From contig QKWP01001262.1 in NCBI GenBank assembly GCA_003550325.1, positions 32,362-96,361 of the forward strand: a stretch of DNA of 64,000 nucleotides. The letters are read 5' to 3'. The DNA comes from Gigaspora rosea (Eukaryota > Glomeromycota > Glomeromycetes > Diversisporales > Gigasporaceae). A program made the translations under genes and the position numbers. How positions within the stretch are numbered: the first letter of the stretch is position 1; each line of letters starts with the position of its first letter. The notes under the pieces were generated by a model that worked only from the letters and a program-made list of their open reading frames with translations, had not been told where the DNA came from and ran no database searches. Of the stretch, positions 11,946-24,400 are shown one piece after another.

Positions 11946-12640
11946 TTAAAAACCTGGGTTATTAGTAAAATCTGAGTTTTTAAAAAAAAATAAGTAAAAT
12001 CTGAGTTTATTAGTAAAACCTGAGTTTATTAGTAAAATCTGAGTTTAATAAAAAAAATAAGTAAAATCTGATATAGATAGGGTGAAATTCGCTATTAAAC
12101 AAAAACTGTTCTAAAACTGTGAGCGAAGATATCTCTGCAACCACCTGATCAAATTCGATGAAAAATTTTTTATTTAAATTATATGGATCCATATAATTCA
12201 AATAAAAAATTTTCATCGAATTTGATTAGGTGGTTGCAGAGATATCTTTAATCAAAGTTTTAGAGAATTTCAAAACGCGTATCACATGACAGATACGTTT
12301 TAAATTTTTGACAAAACTTTGATCAAAGATATTTTGCAACCACCTAATCAAATTCGATGAAAATTTTTTTATTTGAATTATATGGATCCATTAATTCAAA
12401 TAAAAAAATTTTTATCGAATTTGATCAGGTGGTTGCAGAGATATCTTCGCTCAAAGTTTTAGAACAGTTTTTGTTTAATAGCGGATTTCACTCTATCTAT
12501 ATCAGATTTTACTTATTTTTTTTAATAAACTCAGATTTTACTAATAAACTCAGGTTTTACTAATAAACTCAGATTTTACTTATTTTTTTTAAAAAACTCA
12601 GATTTTACTAATAAACTCAGGTTTTACTAGCTGGTGACTC
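11946..12640. mobile_element. Foldback element with about 280-bp arms and hairpins within the arms
   Basis: The left arm (about 11946-12225) is the inverted copy of the right arm (about 12345-12635). Each arm carries AGTAAAATCTGAGTTTATTA direct repeats at its outer end and a secondary hairpin at its inner end built on ACCACCTGATCAAATTCGAT / ATCGAATTTGATTAGGTGGT, followed by GCAGAGATATCTT. The central loop (about 12260-12320) holds a further imperfect inverted repeat. The open frames seen on each arm mirror each other and follow from the inverted repeat, so I do not call them genes. Confidence 0.85.
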
Positions 12641-13679
12641 AGGTTTCACCCTGTCGTATAATAATAATGCTTTCACATGTAATATTGTCCATGCATATTT
12701 TATTTCAATATTTTTATATCTACAATTTACAAATTAGCAAAAAAATTGACGAAGTACAAGGTTAAATGTTTAATTTAAAGAGATTCTATGAACGTATGTA
12801 CATACAATAAGTAAACGGAGGTCTATCTGATAGAATTTAAATGGTGCTGATCAGTGTAGCTAATTACTCAATAATAACTGGCATACATTCAAGATGTGCT
12901 ATAAAAAGAAAATATTATACAGGTTAACTAATAAAGTTTACTATTGTACATGTATTTTAAGCATGTAAATTCAAAATAAAATTTTATAGCAATGTATACA
13001 TAGAATTATGGAATCAAAAGTCGATTTAACTGAACGATTAGATAAATAAGATATATATTATGATCTTATAAATTTTTATCCAGTCTAAAAGGAAATGTGA
13101 GGATCACGAGTAAGATTGCAACCAATAAATAAGATGCATAACACTAATTATAAACTTTATTAAAAATGATCTGCTGCATGTCGACAAAGAAAGATTAAAA
13201 AGAGGCAGATCAATTTCAAGAAGCCCATCAATCGATTATCCATATTAAGAAAATATCATATGATTGAAGTATATTACTAAAAAAAAGCAAAATATATTAA
13301 ATACAACCAGAATACGACAAAAATCTTTGGGGGCACATGCGCAGATATATCTGAGCGTTCAACACTTCTCAAGATAGTTCAAGATAAGATATATAAAATT
13401 TTTATACGAAATTCTTTCCGTTTTAGTCTAAAAGGAAATGTGCCGGGTCATGGGCAAAGTCAAAATCCAATAATAACAAATAAACGTGAACAAATAAGCA
13501 CACAATTGGCAATGATCAGAGTTATGCCGACCAAAAAGATGGAGAAGGGGTTAATGTTTACTTTTAAAATTTATTTCATGAACTAATATGCATTCCGATG
13601 TAAATAAATACAAACAAATACCTTTTTTATTATTATAATAATAATATAAATTAATTTTAAAATTTAAAACCCATTGTAA
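12641..13679. other. AT-rich interval with a two-copy repeat
   Basis: No gene. AGTCTAAAAGGAAATGTG plus about 35 further bases at 13083-13130 recurs in diverged form at 13427-13485. The rest shows nothing I can assign. Confidence 0.45.
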
Positions 13680-15185
13680 GAGATTTAATAATCCAAATTT
13701 GACGATTTTGATACCATTCAAATCGTCTCATCCAGACAAATCGAATGGTACCAAAATCATTAAATTTAGATCACTGTAGCACAAGATATTAATAATTTTA
13801 TAATTTTTATAAAATCTTAACTATCTTGATAACCATTAATCTAAATTTGATGATTTTGGTACCATTCAATTCGTCTCGATGAGACGGTTCGAATGGTATC
13901 AAAATCATCAAATTCGGATCATTAGATCACAAGATATCTATGAAAAACTTTTGTAACGCAATTTATACTATAAAGATTTTTATATAAAATTGTGTTACAA
14001 AGGTTTTGCGTAAATATCTTGTGATCTAGTAGTCCAATTTTGATGATTTTGGTACCATTCGAACTGTACATCAAGACGAATCGAATGGTACCAAAATCAT
14101 CACTAGATCACAAGATACCTATGAAAAACTTTGTAACGCAATTTATACTGTATAAAGATTTTTATATAAAATTGCGTTACAAACGTTTTTCGTAGATATC
14201 TTGTGATCTAGTGATCCAATTTTGATGATTTTAATATCATTCGATTTGTCTCGATGAGACGGTTCGAATGTACCAAAATCATCAAAATCAGATCACTAGA
14301 TCACAAGATATCTACGAAAAACGTTTGTAATGCAATTTTATATAAAAATCTTTATAAAGTATAAATTGCGTTACAAACGTTTTTCGTAGGTAACATGTGA
14401 TCTAGTGATCTGATTTTGGATGATTTTGGTACCATTCGATTCATCTCGATGAGACGGTTCAAATGGTACCAAAATCGTCAAAATCGGACCACTAGATCAC
14501 AAGATATCTACGCAAAACGTTTGTAAAGCAATTTTATATAAAAATCTTGGATTTTACTAAAATGCACCTATGGTGTTTTACACCATGTTACACAAAACTA
14601 TTAGAATAGCCAATCAAAATTTAAGATCAGGTGTAACAAAAATTTCATTTTTTTGTTTATTTTTTTTAAAAAAAACATTCATATCGCAAAATTTTGCTTA
14701 TGAAACCACCTTTGGGGCTCTAATAAAAAAAATTCCTTGCTAAATTTTGTATATACTAATGCCCCAATAAAATCCAAGACCTTACCCTAACCCTAAAGTA
14801 ATTAAAATTTATTTTTTGTTTTGTAAAAATTTATTTTTTGTTTTTGTTACACAGATTTGCAAATCTAATTTACCTATGGTGGTAAAACACCATAAGTGTG
14901 TTTTATAATAATTGAAAATCTTTATACAGTATAAATTGCGTTACAAACATTTTTCATAGATATCTTGTGATCTAATGATCCGATTATGGTGATTTTGATA
15001 CCATTCGAACCGTCTCATCGAGACGAATTGAATGGTACCAAAATCATCAAATTTGGATTACTGGTTATCAAGATCGTTAAGATTTTATAAAAATTATAAA
15101 ATTATTAACATCTTGTACTATAGTGATCTAAATTTAATGATTTTGGTACCATTTGATTCGTCTCAATGAGATTGCACTACTATAA
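13680..15185. repeat. Array of alternating palindromes, about 185-195 bp per unit
   Basis: Two hairpin types alternate. Type A is GATTTTGGTACCATTCGATT, then CGTCTC-GATGAGACG and the mirror arm, centred near 13732, 13880, 14070, 14255, 14450, 15020 and, truncated, 15160. Type B is GATCACAAGATATCTACGAA, then AACGTTTGTAACGCAA, an AT loop and the inverted arm, centred near 13975, 14160, 14350 and (interrupted) 14535/14935. Next to the outermost A hairpins lies a variant spacer with AATTTTATAATTTTTATAAA (13793-13850), present in reverse orientation at 15060-15125, so the array is also symmetric as a whole. A separate MITE interrupts it at about 14550-14920. No coding. Confidence 0.85.
14552..14920. 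mobile_element. MITE inserted in the palindrome array
   Basis: Ends read ACTAAAATGCACCTATGGTG and, in reverse complement, ATAAAACACACTTATGGTGT: an imperfect inverted repeat of about 30 bp. The core contains AAGATCAGGTGTAACAAAAA, a CCCTAACCCTAA stretch and TTTGTTACACAGATTTGCAA. The core recurs elsewhere in the window (42184, 44505, 46745 and others) with different ends. It splits a type-B hairpin of the host array. Confidence 0.7.
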
Positions 15186-15369
15186 ATTTGCTGATGTAAT
15201 ATTTTTTTTTATATAAACTCAAATCTGAAATTGTATAATTTATAGTAAAATTTGAACTTATATGATAATTTTGTATAAAGCTTTTAATAAAATTAAGTGT
15301 ATAAAGTTATATTAAAATTTTGAGTCTGGATCTGAGTTATATATGTATCCTTCAGGGTCCTACTTATTA

Positions 15370-17135
15370 ATTGGTCGGGTGCACTGTCGGTGCTATAATT
15401 CAACCAAGAAAAATATCTCAGGATATGCTTGAGGGTTTATTTGGAACAATTAGAAAAATGAGTAGTGACTCTTCACACAAACAGTTCAATCCTATGGATA
15501 TACAATGAACAAATTAACAATTACATTGCAAATGATATCAGAAATACAAAGCTTGAATTATGGTTTTGCTAACAGTTTAGGTTGCATGCTTGCTGATTTA
15601 AAACAAAGGTAATTTTTGCTTATACAATTTGGTATTAAGTTTTTTTTTAAATAAATATTAAAATAACTTTTTTTTATAGATTATCGAAATAAACAATATA
15701 ATGAGCAGAATTTGAAAAAATATAATACATAAAGCTCAAATCAAAATTCTTCCTACTCTCAGCTGGCAAATATTTCAAGAACTTCTTAATAATGATTTAG
15801 TAATAGAATGAATACAGTTGCCATTATTTTCAAGTAATAAAAATATTAGAATAGAAAATAAGACTATTAATTGCTTACAACTTGAAAGACTACAATTAAT
15901 TGAATAGCCATTATATAAGGATAGAGTAGAAGATTTTTTGTTAACTTGGTCAAATAATATTCATCAAATGGCATTAGATTTAGTTCTACAAAAAAAAAAC
16001 ACCAATTGGCTTATGACATGGACAACAAATTTAGAAAGTCGATTAAATAATTACAAATGTGCTGGTGACTGGTTTAATGACTTTCAATTGTTGGTCCCGA
16101 ATAACTTTAAAGTAGAAATCCAAAGATTGATTGCATATATGTCACTCAAAAAAATTATAAAAATCACATTTAGACAAGTATACAACAAACAATACCATGA
16201 TCAACTTTTTACAAATCATACAGAATCATGAACTATACCTAGAAACATTATTAACTTAGAACCAGCTGAGACATCAAAATTTCAGTATATCATTGGATGG
16301 ACAATCTACAAATTAACAAAAGGTGATAAATTAATATTAGACATAAAGAATTTGCAAAAATCAAATTGTGTTTAAATATTTTTAGTTCTGAAAAAGTAGA
16401 ATACATATATGACACCTGTTTAAAAACAACTACAGTTATTTCAGGAGCTGAAATTATTCAATTCATGTATTATTTAGAGTCTCTCATTCATCAGCTATTT
16501 GAAAAACATATAGAGTATGGGCCAGATATTCAAATTTATATTGATAATAATCTTATAAACAACCAACCTTTAAAGAAGCAGTTTAATAATCTTTTATATA
16601 TAGCATATGAGCTTTATTATAATATTAAATGTAAATTGCTTTCAGAATTCATATACAATAGTATTCAACTATCAAAAGAAGCTGAAAATTATCTATTAGT
16701 ATGTTTGATCAAAACTTACATGCAAAGTAGACAACGATCTTGGTGACGATTTAAAGAATACATTCCAGAAAAAGGTTCATCTAGTTTATGAGAAAATGTC
16801 AAAGCAATGAATACAAATTTAAAAAATGATGCAAAGAAAGATGCTATACCAAAAATGAAATTGTTACATTTAAAAAAAAGATACTACCAGAAAATCTTGA
16901 TTTAGCGCTTGGTCAGCTTAAGATTTGGGCCCAAAATAATAGAACTAAAAGTGCATTTGAGAAAGCTTTCATATAATCTGATCTAAAAATTCTAATTCAA
17001 GCATTTTAAAATAAGTCAGTAAAGATAAAGAAAAAAAGAAATTAGCTCTTATAGATCTGCTTTTTAATCACCTAAATAATGGCTCAGAGTTCAATGAAGA
17101 AACAAAGAAGAAAGGTCAACTTTTTACTTGAAATA
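15370..17135 (+). pseudogene. P-element/THAP9-like transposase, 3' part
   Basis: Continuation of the split gene after the 7.2-kb insertion. It opens with ISQDMLEGLFGTIRKMSSDS (about 15415-15470), the family's 'LNQD.LE..FG..R' block that follows the catalytic core, then SEIQSLNYGFANSLGCMLAD. A probable intron spans 15611-15679. The long C-terminal region includes NTNWLMTWTTNLESRL (15938-16231 frame), SKFQYIIGWTIYKLTKGDK, a 126-residue open stretch at 16366-16746, then the frames of EYIPEKGSSSL and LDLALGQLKIWAQN. Stops at 15898-15910, 16228-16230 and 16743-16746 and several shifts make it non-functional. Function of the C-terminal extension unknown. Confidence 0.65.
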
Positions 17136-18311
17136 ATTAAATGTTACTTATGATTAGCATGTAAACTTTATATATTATTTGAAAAAAAATATATAAAATC
17201 TTTGTCATATAAATGACCCTTTGATACGATTATTTCAGAGCAGCTTTGAAGTTCAGGTGTTTACTGCTATAGCATTTAGTAATTCAATCTTTTCTTCAAA
17301 TTGAAGTTATTTGATTGCAGCAGTATATGCCCAGGACTAATCCTCTAATACTATGTAAATCAATCTATTGAATGATTATTTTATAGCAAAGATTTATATA
17401 TATGTCTAGTTTGTTATATAATAATAAAATTAATTTTAATTAATTTACAATTAGAAAACTAGATTAAAGATAACAATTCAATAAACAATATAACCTTGAG
17501 TACTTAGTATTTGAAATCTACTGAACATAGCTATTTAGATATCTTGAAGTTACAACAAATATATTGAATAAAAAAAAGCATTTAAGTGACAACAACATAT
17601 GGATAATATAGTCTTAAAAAGATATAGCTAAAAATGAAAAATATGTTTGAGTAGTGTTTGGAATTTGAAAATGGCTATTCAAATAAACAAGATAATCATA
17701 GAGTAAATGTAAAATAAAAAAAGTGGTTATGTGAAATTTTAAATTTGTAAGTAATAAGTTTTGATAATGATATATAATTAGTATTGTAAGATTTTGATTA
17801 ATAAAATGCTATTATGCTATTAAAATAGTATTAGAAAATTACCTATTATGCGTATAATAATTTAATTCCTATATAGTTTATTATATTTTGAGCTTTTCTT
17901 ATTGTCTAGAAAAGAATAATTAAAACATTAGTTATGCAGTAGTTCAGCACTTACATCTTCAAGAGGCGAGTTTATCTGACAATAAGCCATAAATATTCAT
18001 ACAACATGCAACCAAATCATGTTTTAGCAATAATTTTTCTGAATTCTATAATAGAACCTATAACTTTTGATAGAAGATAAGAAATAAAATTATTGTGTCA
18101 TATACATAATTATTTTTGAAAATTGTGCATTAATTAAAAAATTATTATACATTACTAACATTCATCGTGAATTGCTTAGAATTGATATTAAAATTATATC
18201 AGAGAATCGATTTTACTGTTCTACATTGGAATAATCTGAATTGTGATTAGTAGGATCAATTTAATTTAATAATTATTAAGGTAAACAGTACTTATCAACT
18301 ACAATGTATCT
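17136..18311. other. AT-rich intergenic stretch
   Basis: No gene, clear repeat or RNA seen. Likely decayed flank of the P-like element. Confidence 0.4.
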
Positions 18312-18850
18312 TTAATTGGTGATCCGCGAGTCAACCAGAGAGTGGTCATAGTGAAACGTGACGCGGATTACTTATAGAAATTAAGGTTTTGCGAATGTGG
18401 AGTGCGCACATCTAAAAACTTTTTTTTATACTAAGTTAATCACTCTTCTGACTTAAGAGACTTTTGTAGAGCTCGTCAAGACGCATCTAATGGTGGGTAG
18501 AGCGTCAAAACCGGCCTGGTTGGTGCTGAGATATCTTTAAAAAACGTTTCTTTTACTATGTAAATTTCTTTGCAAACAATAGTATTGTTTGTAAAAAAAT
18601 TTACATAGTAAAAGAAACGTTTTTTAAAGATATCTCAGCACCCACCAGGCCGATTTTGACGCTCTACCCACCATTAGATGCGTCTTGACGAGCTCTACAA
18701 AAGTCTCTTAAGTCAGAAGAGTGATTAACTTAGTATAAAAAAAGTTTTAGATGTGCGCACTCCACATTCGCAAAACCCTAATTTCTATAAGTAATCCGCG
18801 TCACGTTTCATTATGACCACTCTCTGGTTGACTCTCGGATCACCAATTAA
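18312..18850. mobile_element. Near-perfect 539-bp palindrome bounded by TTAA
   Basis: Left arm from TTAATTGGTGATCCGCGAGT to the centre near 18582 (AAACAATAGTATTGTTT), then the mirror arm ending CTCGGATCACCAATTAA. The arms of about 268 bp differ at only a handful of positions. Inside each arm are AGAGCTCGTCAAGACGCATC and GTGCTGAGATATCTTTAAAA. TTAA tetranucleotides sit exactly at both borders, as for a TTAA-targeting element, but no terminal repeat distinct from the arm itself can be separated. No coding capacity. Confidence 0.85.
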
Positions 18851-21050
18851 ATAAATCATATTTTACTCAAATAATATAGTTATTCAAATAACTATATTTA
18901 TTCGAATAATTATAAATATTCGAATTAATATAGTTATTTGAATAAATATAGTTTAAATCAACCTTTAAATTTTCAAGTTGACAAAAAGTTAACAAACAGA
19001 TTGAAAAATGGATATGCTTAGGTTGCTATCAACTATGTAAATCAAAATTATATTATTTCATCTTAAATTAATTATTAAAAAATTTTGTCAAAATTTGATT
19101 ATTAGGCCGTATAAATTTATATAATTGGGTTTTCACATTCCACCTATATTAGTAAAGTAATTTTAGTGATTCTTACTGTTTTTGCTATTTATAGCAATTT
19201 TTTGCATAACTATGTATACTCGTAACAAGTAACCTGAGTAGTCAATCTATTAATGCATTATAATCTAATGCAAGATAATAAAACATATTATTTATCTGAT
19301 TCATTTGTGTGTTATAAAATTTTCAGATTAGATCATAAATGATAATATAGCAACAGGTTATGTACTTATGTAAATTTCAAGGTGAATACATTCAAAGCTA
19401 TTTCTTATCTTGTAGCTTAGTGGACTAAACCACAGGAAGCTCATAGGGTCTTCTTCTCCTCACTATGAAGACAATTATAACTGACGATCACGCCCTCTAG
19501 AATAGTGTTTTTGTATAGTAGAATGAACAACAAATTGCAAGGAGGTAATAGTCAGATTCTAGGCCTACCTCGAAAAGGCTATAACTACATTTGAGAAGAC
19601 TATATTATAAAGGATAGATTGCATATTTTTGTAGACTGGACTAACCACCCTAACTAATTATTGGATTATTAAAATAATAATGCTATGTCTGTTGAACCAC
19701 AAATATACCCAGTAGAGGCCCTATCATTTCAATAAAAAAATGAAATTTTTTGTATAACTGAGTATATTCAATAATAGCTTGGAAAAGTTGATCTATCAAC
19801 ACTAAAACAATCTAAGTGGAAAAGGGTAGATTTTAAAAATTTTAAAAAAAAAAGATTTATATACTTCCGTATTTATTTAATCTTTATGCTGTGGTGCTCA
19901 AAAAATGCTTGTTATATTTGATTGTGAACATATACAATTAATAGTCTTGATTATCCTTTTTTTAGATGATGGTATGCTTATTATATTTGATTGTGAACAT
20001 ATGCAATTAATAGTCTTGATTCTCCTTTTTTAAATAATAGTATATTTGTTTTTAAGAGTGTTAACCTATAAATATTTAGTAAATAAATTCTATTAGATGA
20101 TTTGATCATGCAGTAAATAAAACATTATGTAGATGTTCAGTATTAGAACATGCCAAGTTAATTTTGGGGATGCCCCTGTATGAGTTTGCAAATACAATTA
20201 ACTTTACATGGTAAGAATATTTAAAATTCTTTTGGGTGAGTTGCACTTTATTAAGTTTTTGCTTTCTTTAAGTCTAATTATACTGAGTCATATATTCTTT
20301 GGTTTACTTTCTTTATATAATTTTCACTAAATGAAGTTAGTTATTAAATTTACAATTTTTGGATAAGGCATAAGTGATTATGTTTTTGCTTTTAGTTTAG
20401 ATTTGGTTCTTCATATTTTTTTAAAAATTCTTATTAATGAGAATTTACATTATTAGTCTTATGCTTGAACTTTGATTTAAGTTTGATATTTTGTACAAAA
20501 GAATTAATAATTTAAATCATAGATAGATTTTCTTTTTTATTTACATTGTAGTATAATGCGTGTATTAAATAATCCATAGCAATAATATTAAAATTATTTT
20601 TATTGAGTAAAAGCGACGAATGGTCAGATGCAAAAATTATATAATTATTATATAGGATTGTATAAATAACTAGATTTGCGCAGCTAACCCATGTCACATG
20701 TCTTTGGCCATGCACTCAGGTTAACTCGAGCAAATTTATTATTTTCTACAACTTATACAATAACTATAACTTATTTTATAGACTTCATGGCTTATTTATT
20801 TGCATAATAATCACATTGTAAGTAGTGGGTTTCCATTTATTCATGTGCATATAATAGTTGAAGAAACTTTGAATATAGAGAATTGATTGGCTGCATACAA
20901 AAAAAACACTTAAAATTAATTGGATTAATGTATTCCTGTGAAGTTACAATAAGTTTGTAATTAATAATATCATAATGTTTTAACCTATATTTTGATATAG
21001 AATGATATCACTTTATTGTAATTTAAATAATTTTTTTAGTATAAGTCTTG
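18851..21050. other. AT-rich interval with small repeats
   Basis: 18855-18960 holds AT-only inverted repeats (AATATAGTTATTCAAATAAC and its mirror). A tandem duplication of about 68 bp lies at 19907-20040 (ATGCTTGTTATATTTGATTG unit). The rest shows no gene; a tRNA-like A-box at 19413 was judged insufficient. Confidence 0.5.
19907..20040. repeat. Tandem duplication, about 68-bp unit
   Basis: Two copies of (C/A)TT(G/A)TTATATTTGATTGTGAACATAT-type sequence through AGTCTTGATTATCCTTTTTT with few differences. Recent, short, non-coding. Confidence 0.75.
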
Positions 21051-21058
21051 ATCACAAT

Positions 21059-21354
21059 AGGACCCCAGACATCTCTCATATAGGTCATAACTGGATTTTG
21101 GCCAATTTTGACCTAATTTGCTAAAAATGACAAAATCTATTTATTTAAATAACTTTTGATCCAGTAATCAGAATTGAATGAACTTTTTTTGTTAGATGCG
21201 CCTCATTGAGAGCTTCATTTTAAAAAAAAGTTCATTCAAATTGGACCACTGGATGCCAAGATAATTACCAAAACAGATTTTTTGCTTTTCAAATTTTGGG
21301 GGTTTTTGCTGAAATGCATAATGTATGACCTCTGTACTACATGTCCGGGGTCCT
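21059..21354. mobile_element. 296-bp MITE, AGGACCC family, copy 1
   Basis: Ends AGGACCCCAGACATCTCTCA and, in reverse complement, AGGACCCCGGACATGTAGTA. Flanked on both sides by a perfect 8-bp duplication ATCACAAT (21051-21058 and 21355-21362). Internally a hairpin pairs TTGAATGAACTTTTTTTGTT with AAAAAAAGTTCATTCAAATT. A second copy in opposite orientation lies at 47468-47761. Non-autonomous, no coding. Confidence 0.9.
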
Positions 21355-21362
21355 ATCACAAT

Positions 21363-24099
21363 CTAAAATATAAAATCTTTAGTCAGCTATGATCTTTCTA
21401 TATATGTATGTAATATGTACACTGATATTTTTGCAGCATAAAAAAAACAATACTCGTGAACTTAAATGCGCATTGATCTGCATGCAAAAGGATATAAATC
21501 CTACTCCAAGTTTAACTTGCTGCCAGACTGCCTTAAAGCTCATAGTAGAAAATATAATTTACTTCTTGTTACTTATAAATCTCATTCCAATACTTTAAAT
21601 AAACACGCTAAGATGATTATTATGAGAATAATCCAATTTGTGGCTTATAGGAAATTAAGGCTTTGAAAAGGTAATAGCATATGGTTGTATACAACAAAGA
21701 TTATACATATACATGTAATAGAGATTATAAACCTGTATGCATGCAGTAGAGATTATAAAAATACATGTAGGGATAAATTGTGAATCTCTGTGCTTTTTTT
21801 TTATTTTGCTTGTATTATCGCTTAATACTCAATTATAATCTGGCTCACATCCTTCCCGCCCTCTCTCATTCATTACATATACCTCCCTGCTTGTTGTCAT
21901 GAGTAACAAGTTGACTGCACTACACTATAGTGTGGACTCAATTTCATTATTTTATATTGACATTGTCATATGTACTGAGTTGAATGTGCCACGCATAGTG
22001 TAATGTTAATTCACTACACTTGATATCGTCATATGTGAAAAGTTAAATGTGCCACTATATAAAAATTGATATCATGTGTAATGGGTTGAATTTGCTGCAC
22101 TGTAGCATGGGCTCGAACTAGCTATTATAAAAATTAATATTGGCTATAAAAAAAAATAAAAGGCAATCTTCAATTATTCTTCGTCATGTGAGTATATTTA
22201 CTCTACATAAACTTGTTATAAACACAATATGCAATAACAGAAAGGAAATTGATGAAACAAAACACTATCCACCATATATCTTCATAAATTCTAATAAAGA
22301 ATGTATTTAATATGAAATCTGAGCCAACTAATATATCAGATATAAAAATCCTTTGACCCTATCATAACTTAACAAATCATACTGTATTAAATTTAAGCAA
22401 TTTAAATTGCATTTTAAAAATCGTTATTACACTGTACTATTGGTTGATTGAATTTCAAATGTAGTCATGATAACCAACGATGCAAATCTTTTATCTCAAC
22501 TCTAAATATCGGTATCAAACCCTAAAAAATAATTTATACTTAAAACTAGTCTGTTTGAAATGTATTCTAATAATGCATTTATTAATAAAACTTTTTGAAA
22601 TTAATAAACTTGCTTTGTGAAAATGAGAATTACTTAAAATTGCTCATTATTACATAATATATAGTTTAAAAATAAAAAATTTTAGTATAAAAAAGCTATA
22701 TTTAGATTCACCTCAAATTCTTTACATCCTTCCTTTAAACCTTCAATTCATTTGATTTGAAGGTGCCCCACAGAAAAAATCTTTATTATAAATTTAAATT
22801 ATAATTTACTATACATAATATTTAATAAATCATTACTATAATCAATATACTTAAATCCCAGTTAACATATTTTCCTTTAATAGTGCACATATCAATAAGT
22901 TATATTACATATATCGCACTTATTTTCATCTTTAACCAATTTCACATTCTAATATTATGATTATGCTCAATAACTTTATTTATCATAATAAAAGTGAATA
23001 TTAATGTAAGTTATTGGGTAATCACTGCCTAATACCAAGTTTTTTGATCAAGGATTTGGAATTAGCCTAAAAAATTGAATTTCACATAAATTTGATTTCT
23101 TAAAAAACCTTAAATTCCTTGACCAATAATATGAGATATTATATTTGCTTGTTTTTATTAAATTTTAATTCCATTTGTTTAAAAATTCTGCTCCTGGTTT
23201 TGCGCGATGATGTTGCATAGCTAACTAGTTTAATAATAATAAAATGATATTAGAAGCAGTATTGATTAACAATAAAATAATTTATAATAATGAAGGTCAT
23301 ATAAATAAGTGTATTCGAATTTTAATTAAAACATAAATAAGATTTGATTTGTACATCTCTTATTTGATAATAAATACATCCTCTTTTATCATAATAAGAT
23401 TTACGAATTATAATTCTGAAACCCCTTATTATTATAATGTTCTACATCATTCTGGATTTATATTGATTCTCAATTGGCATATGTTATTATTATTATCGTT
23501 ATTGATAAATTGTGTAATTTTATCATCATTATTAATAAATTAAATAATTAATTATTATTTAGTACTGTAATCATTTAACAATAATTTCTAAGCAATTAAT
23601 AAATAAATTATCCAATATGTATAGAATATCTCTATAGAAAATGATCCAATCAATGATTTAATCAAATCGTTGATTATATCATTTATCGCTTGTAAGGGAT
23701 AATTAATAAATACGCATAAGAATATTCGATCTAACAATTATATCGAGCTTATACAGTAAGAACTTGCTGTTATCGTTGTTGGTGATAGAATATTTTTGCT
23801 ATTTTCTTCATATATGGATAGTGTATATAATAAACTTGTAATAGTAATGGAAGATTCTATTGTTGTTACGTATTCCTACAGGACTTAATAAGATAATTGA
23901 TAAGAATATATTAATTGATTTATACAAATCGATTTAAGAATCACCTGTTTAATCATAAAATTTATTGGAACAATCTCCCAAAATTTCAATTTCTTATCAG
24001 CTGCGACAATATTATATATAGTAGAACATCATAAAACTAGTTCAATAGTTCAGAAAAATGAATTCTAGAAATATAAAAAAATATAAAAGTAAGAGAATC
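21363..24099. other. AT-rich interval, degenerate repeats at 21870-22130
   Basis: 21690-21780 repeats AGAGATTATAAA..ACATGTA. 21890-22130 holds three to four diverged copies of a block of about 65-70 bp with TTGATATCGTCATATGTGAA and GTTGAATGTGCCACTATA. An unassigned open stretch at 21466-21666 (RIDLHAKGYKSYSKFNLLPD onward) has no motif I recognise. Nothing else. Confidence 0.45.
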
Positions 24100-24400
24100 T
24101 TGTTAAACTTGTAAAAAGTGCTAAAGAGACCTTTATTTGAGTAAATTAGAAACTTATCTCCTAGTAATGGAGCAGAAAAAGGAGGCATTTGTCTAGAAAT
24201 AGAATTAAAGAAATAATTAATAAAAAAATTGCCCTGATTAGTGCTGTTTTTTTTTATAAAAGTTTTTTAAATACCTGTAACATTTGGAAAGGCAGCAAAT
24301 ATAAATTCAAAGAAAAATAAATTGTCAATAGGTGCCACTTTGAGTTTGTCTGCTATTGCTGCTAATGAAGGAATATAATTTATAATTTTTCATATTTGGC
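24100..24400 (-). pseudogene. Unidentified coding remnant
   Basis: The minus strand shows two protein-like runs: SLAAIADKLKVAPIDNLFFF followed by EFIFAAFPNV (about 24273-24376), and ISRQMPPFSAPLLGDKFLIY (about 24120-24200). The second run's DNA is repeated at about 54995-55045 in the opposite orientation, which suggests part of a dispersed element. I do not recognise the family. Confidence 0.3.

Larger units (their letters stand above)
8159..15361. mobile_element. 7.2-kb DNA element with AGGACCC termini and 8-bp target duplication
   Basis: The left end begins AGGACCCCGAAGGATATATA and the right end, read in reverse complement, AGGACCCTGAAGGATACATA; similarity extends about 36 bp. Flanking octamers are ACTTACTA (8151-8158) and ACTTATTA (15362-15369), 7 of 8 identical, a typical 8-bp duplication. 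The insertion separates two halves of one transposase gene, which independently supports the boundaries. No transposase was recognised inside. The interior holds a kinase remnant, a minisatellite, foldback elements and an array of palindromes, so the element is probably non-autonomous and has itself been a target for other insertions. The 8-bp duplication fits hAT or P superfamilies but the termini alone do not decide. Confidence 0.75.

Noticed and set aside
12010..12563. Two similar 68-residue frames on opposite strands
   Set aside because: They are the two arms of one foldback element, so their similarity comes from the inverted repeat and is not evidence of coding.
13680..15185. CRISPR-like array
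   Set aside because: Regular spacing but palindromic units, no unique spacers, no cas genes, and a eukaryotic context.
19411..19490. tRNA-like sequence starting near TAGCTTAGTGGACTAAA
   Set aside because: Resembles a D-arm/A-box but no B-box, anticodon stem or acceptor pairing can be drawn downstream.
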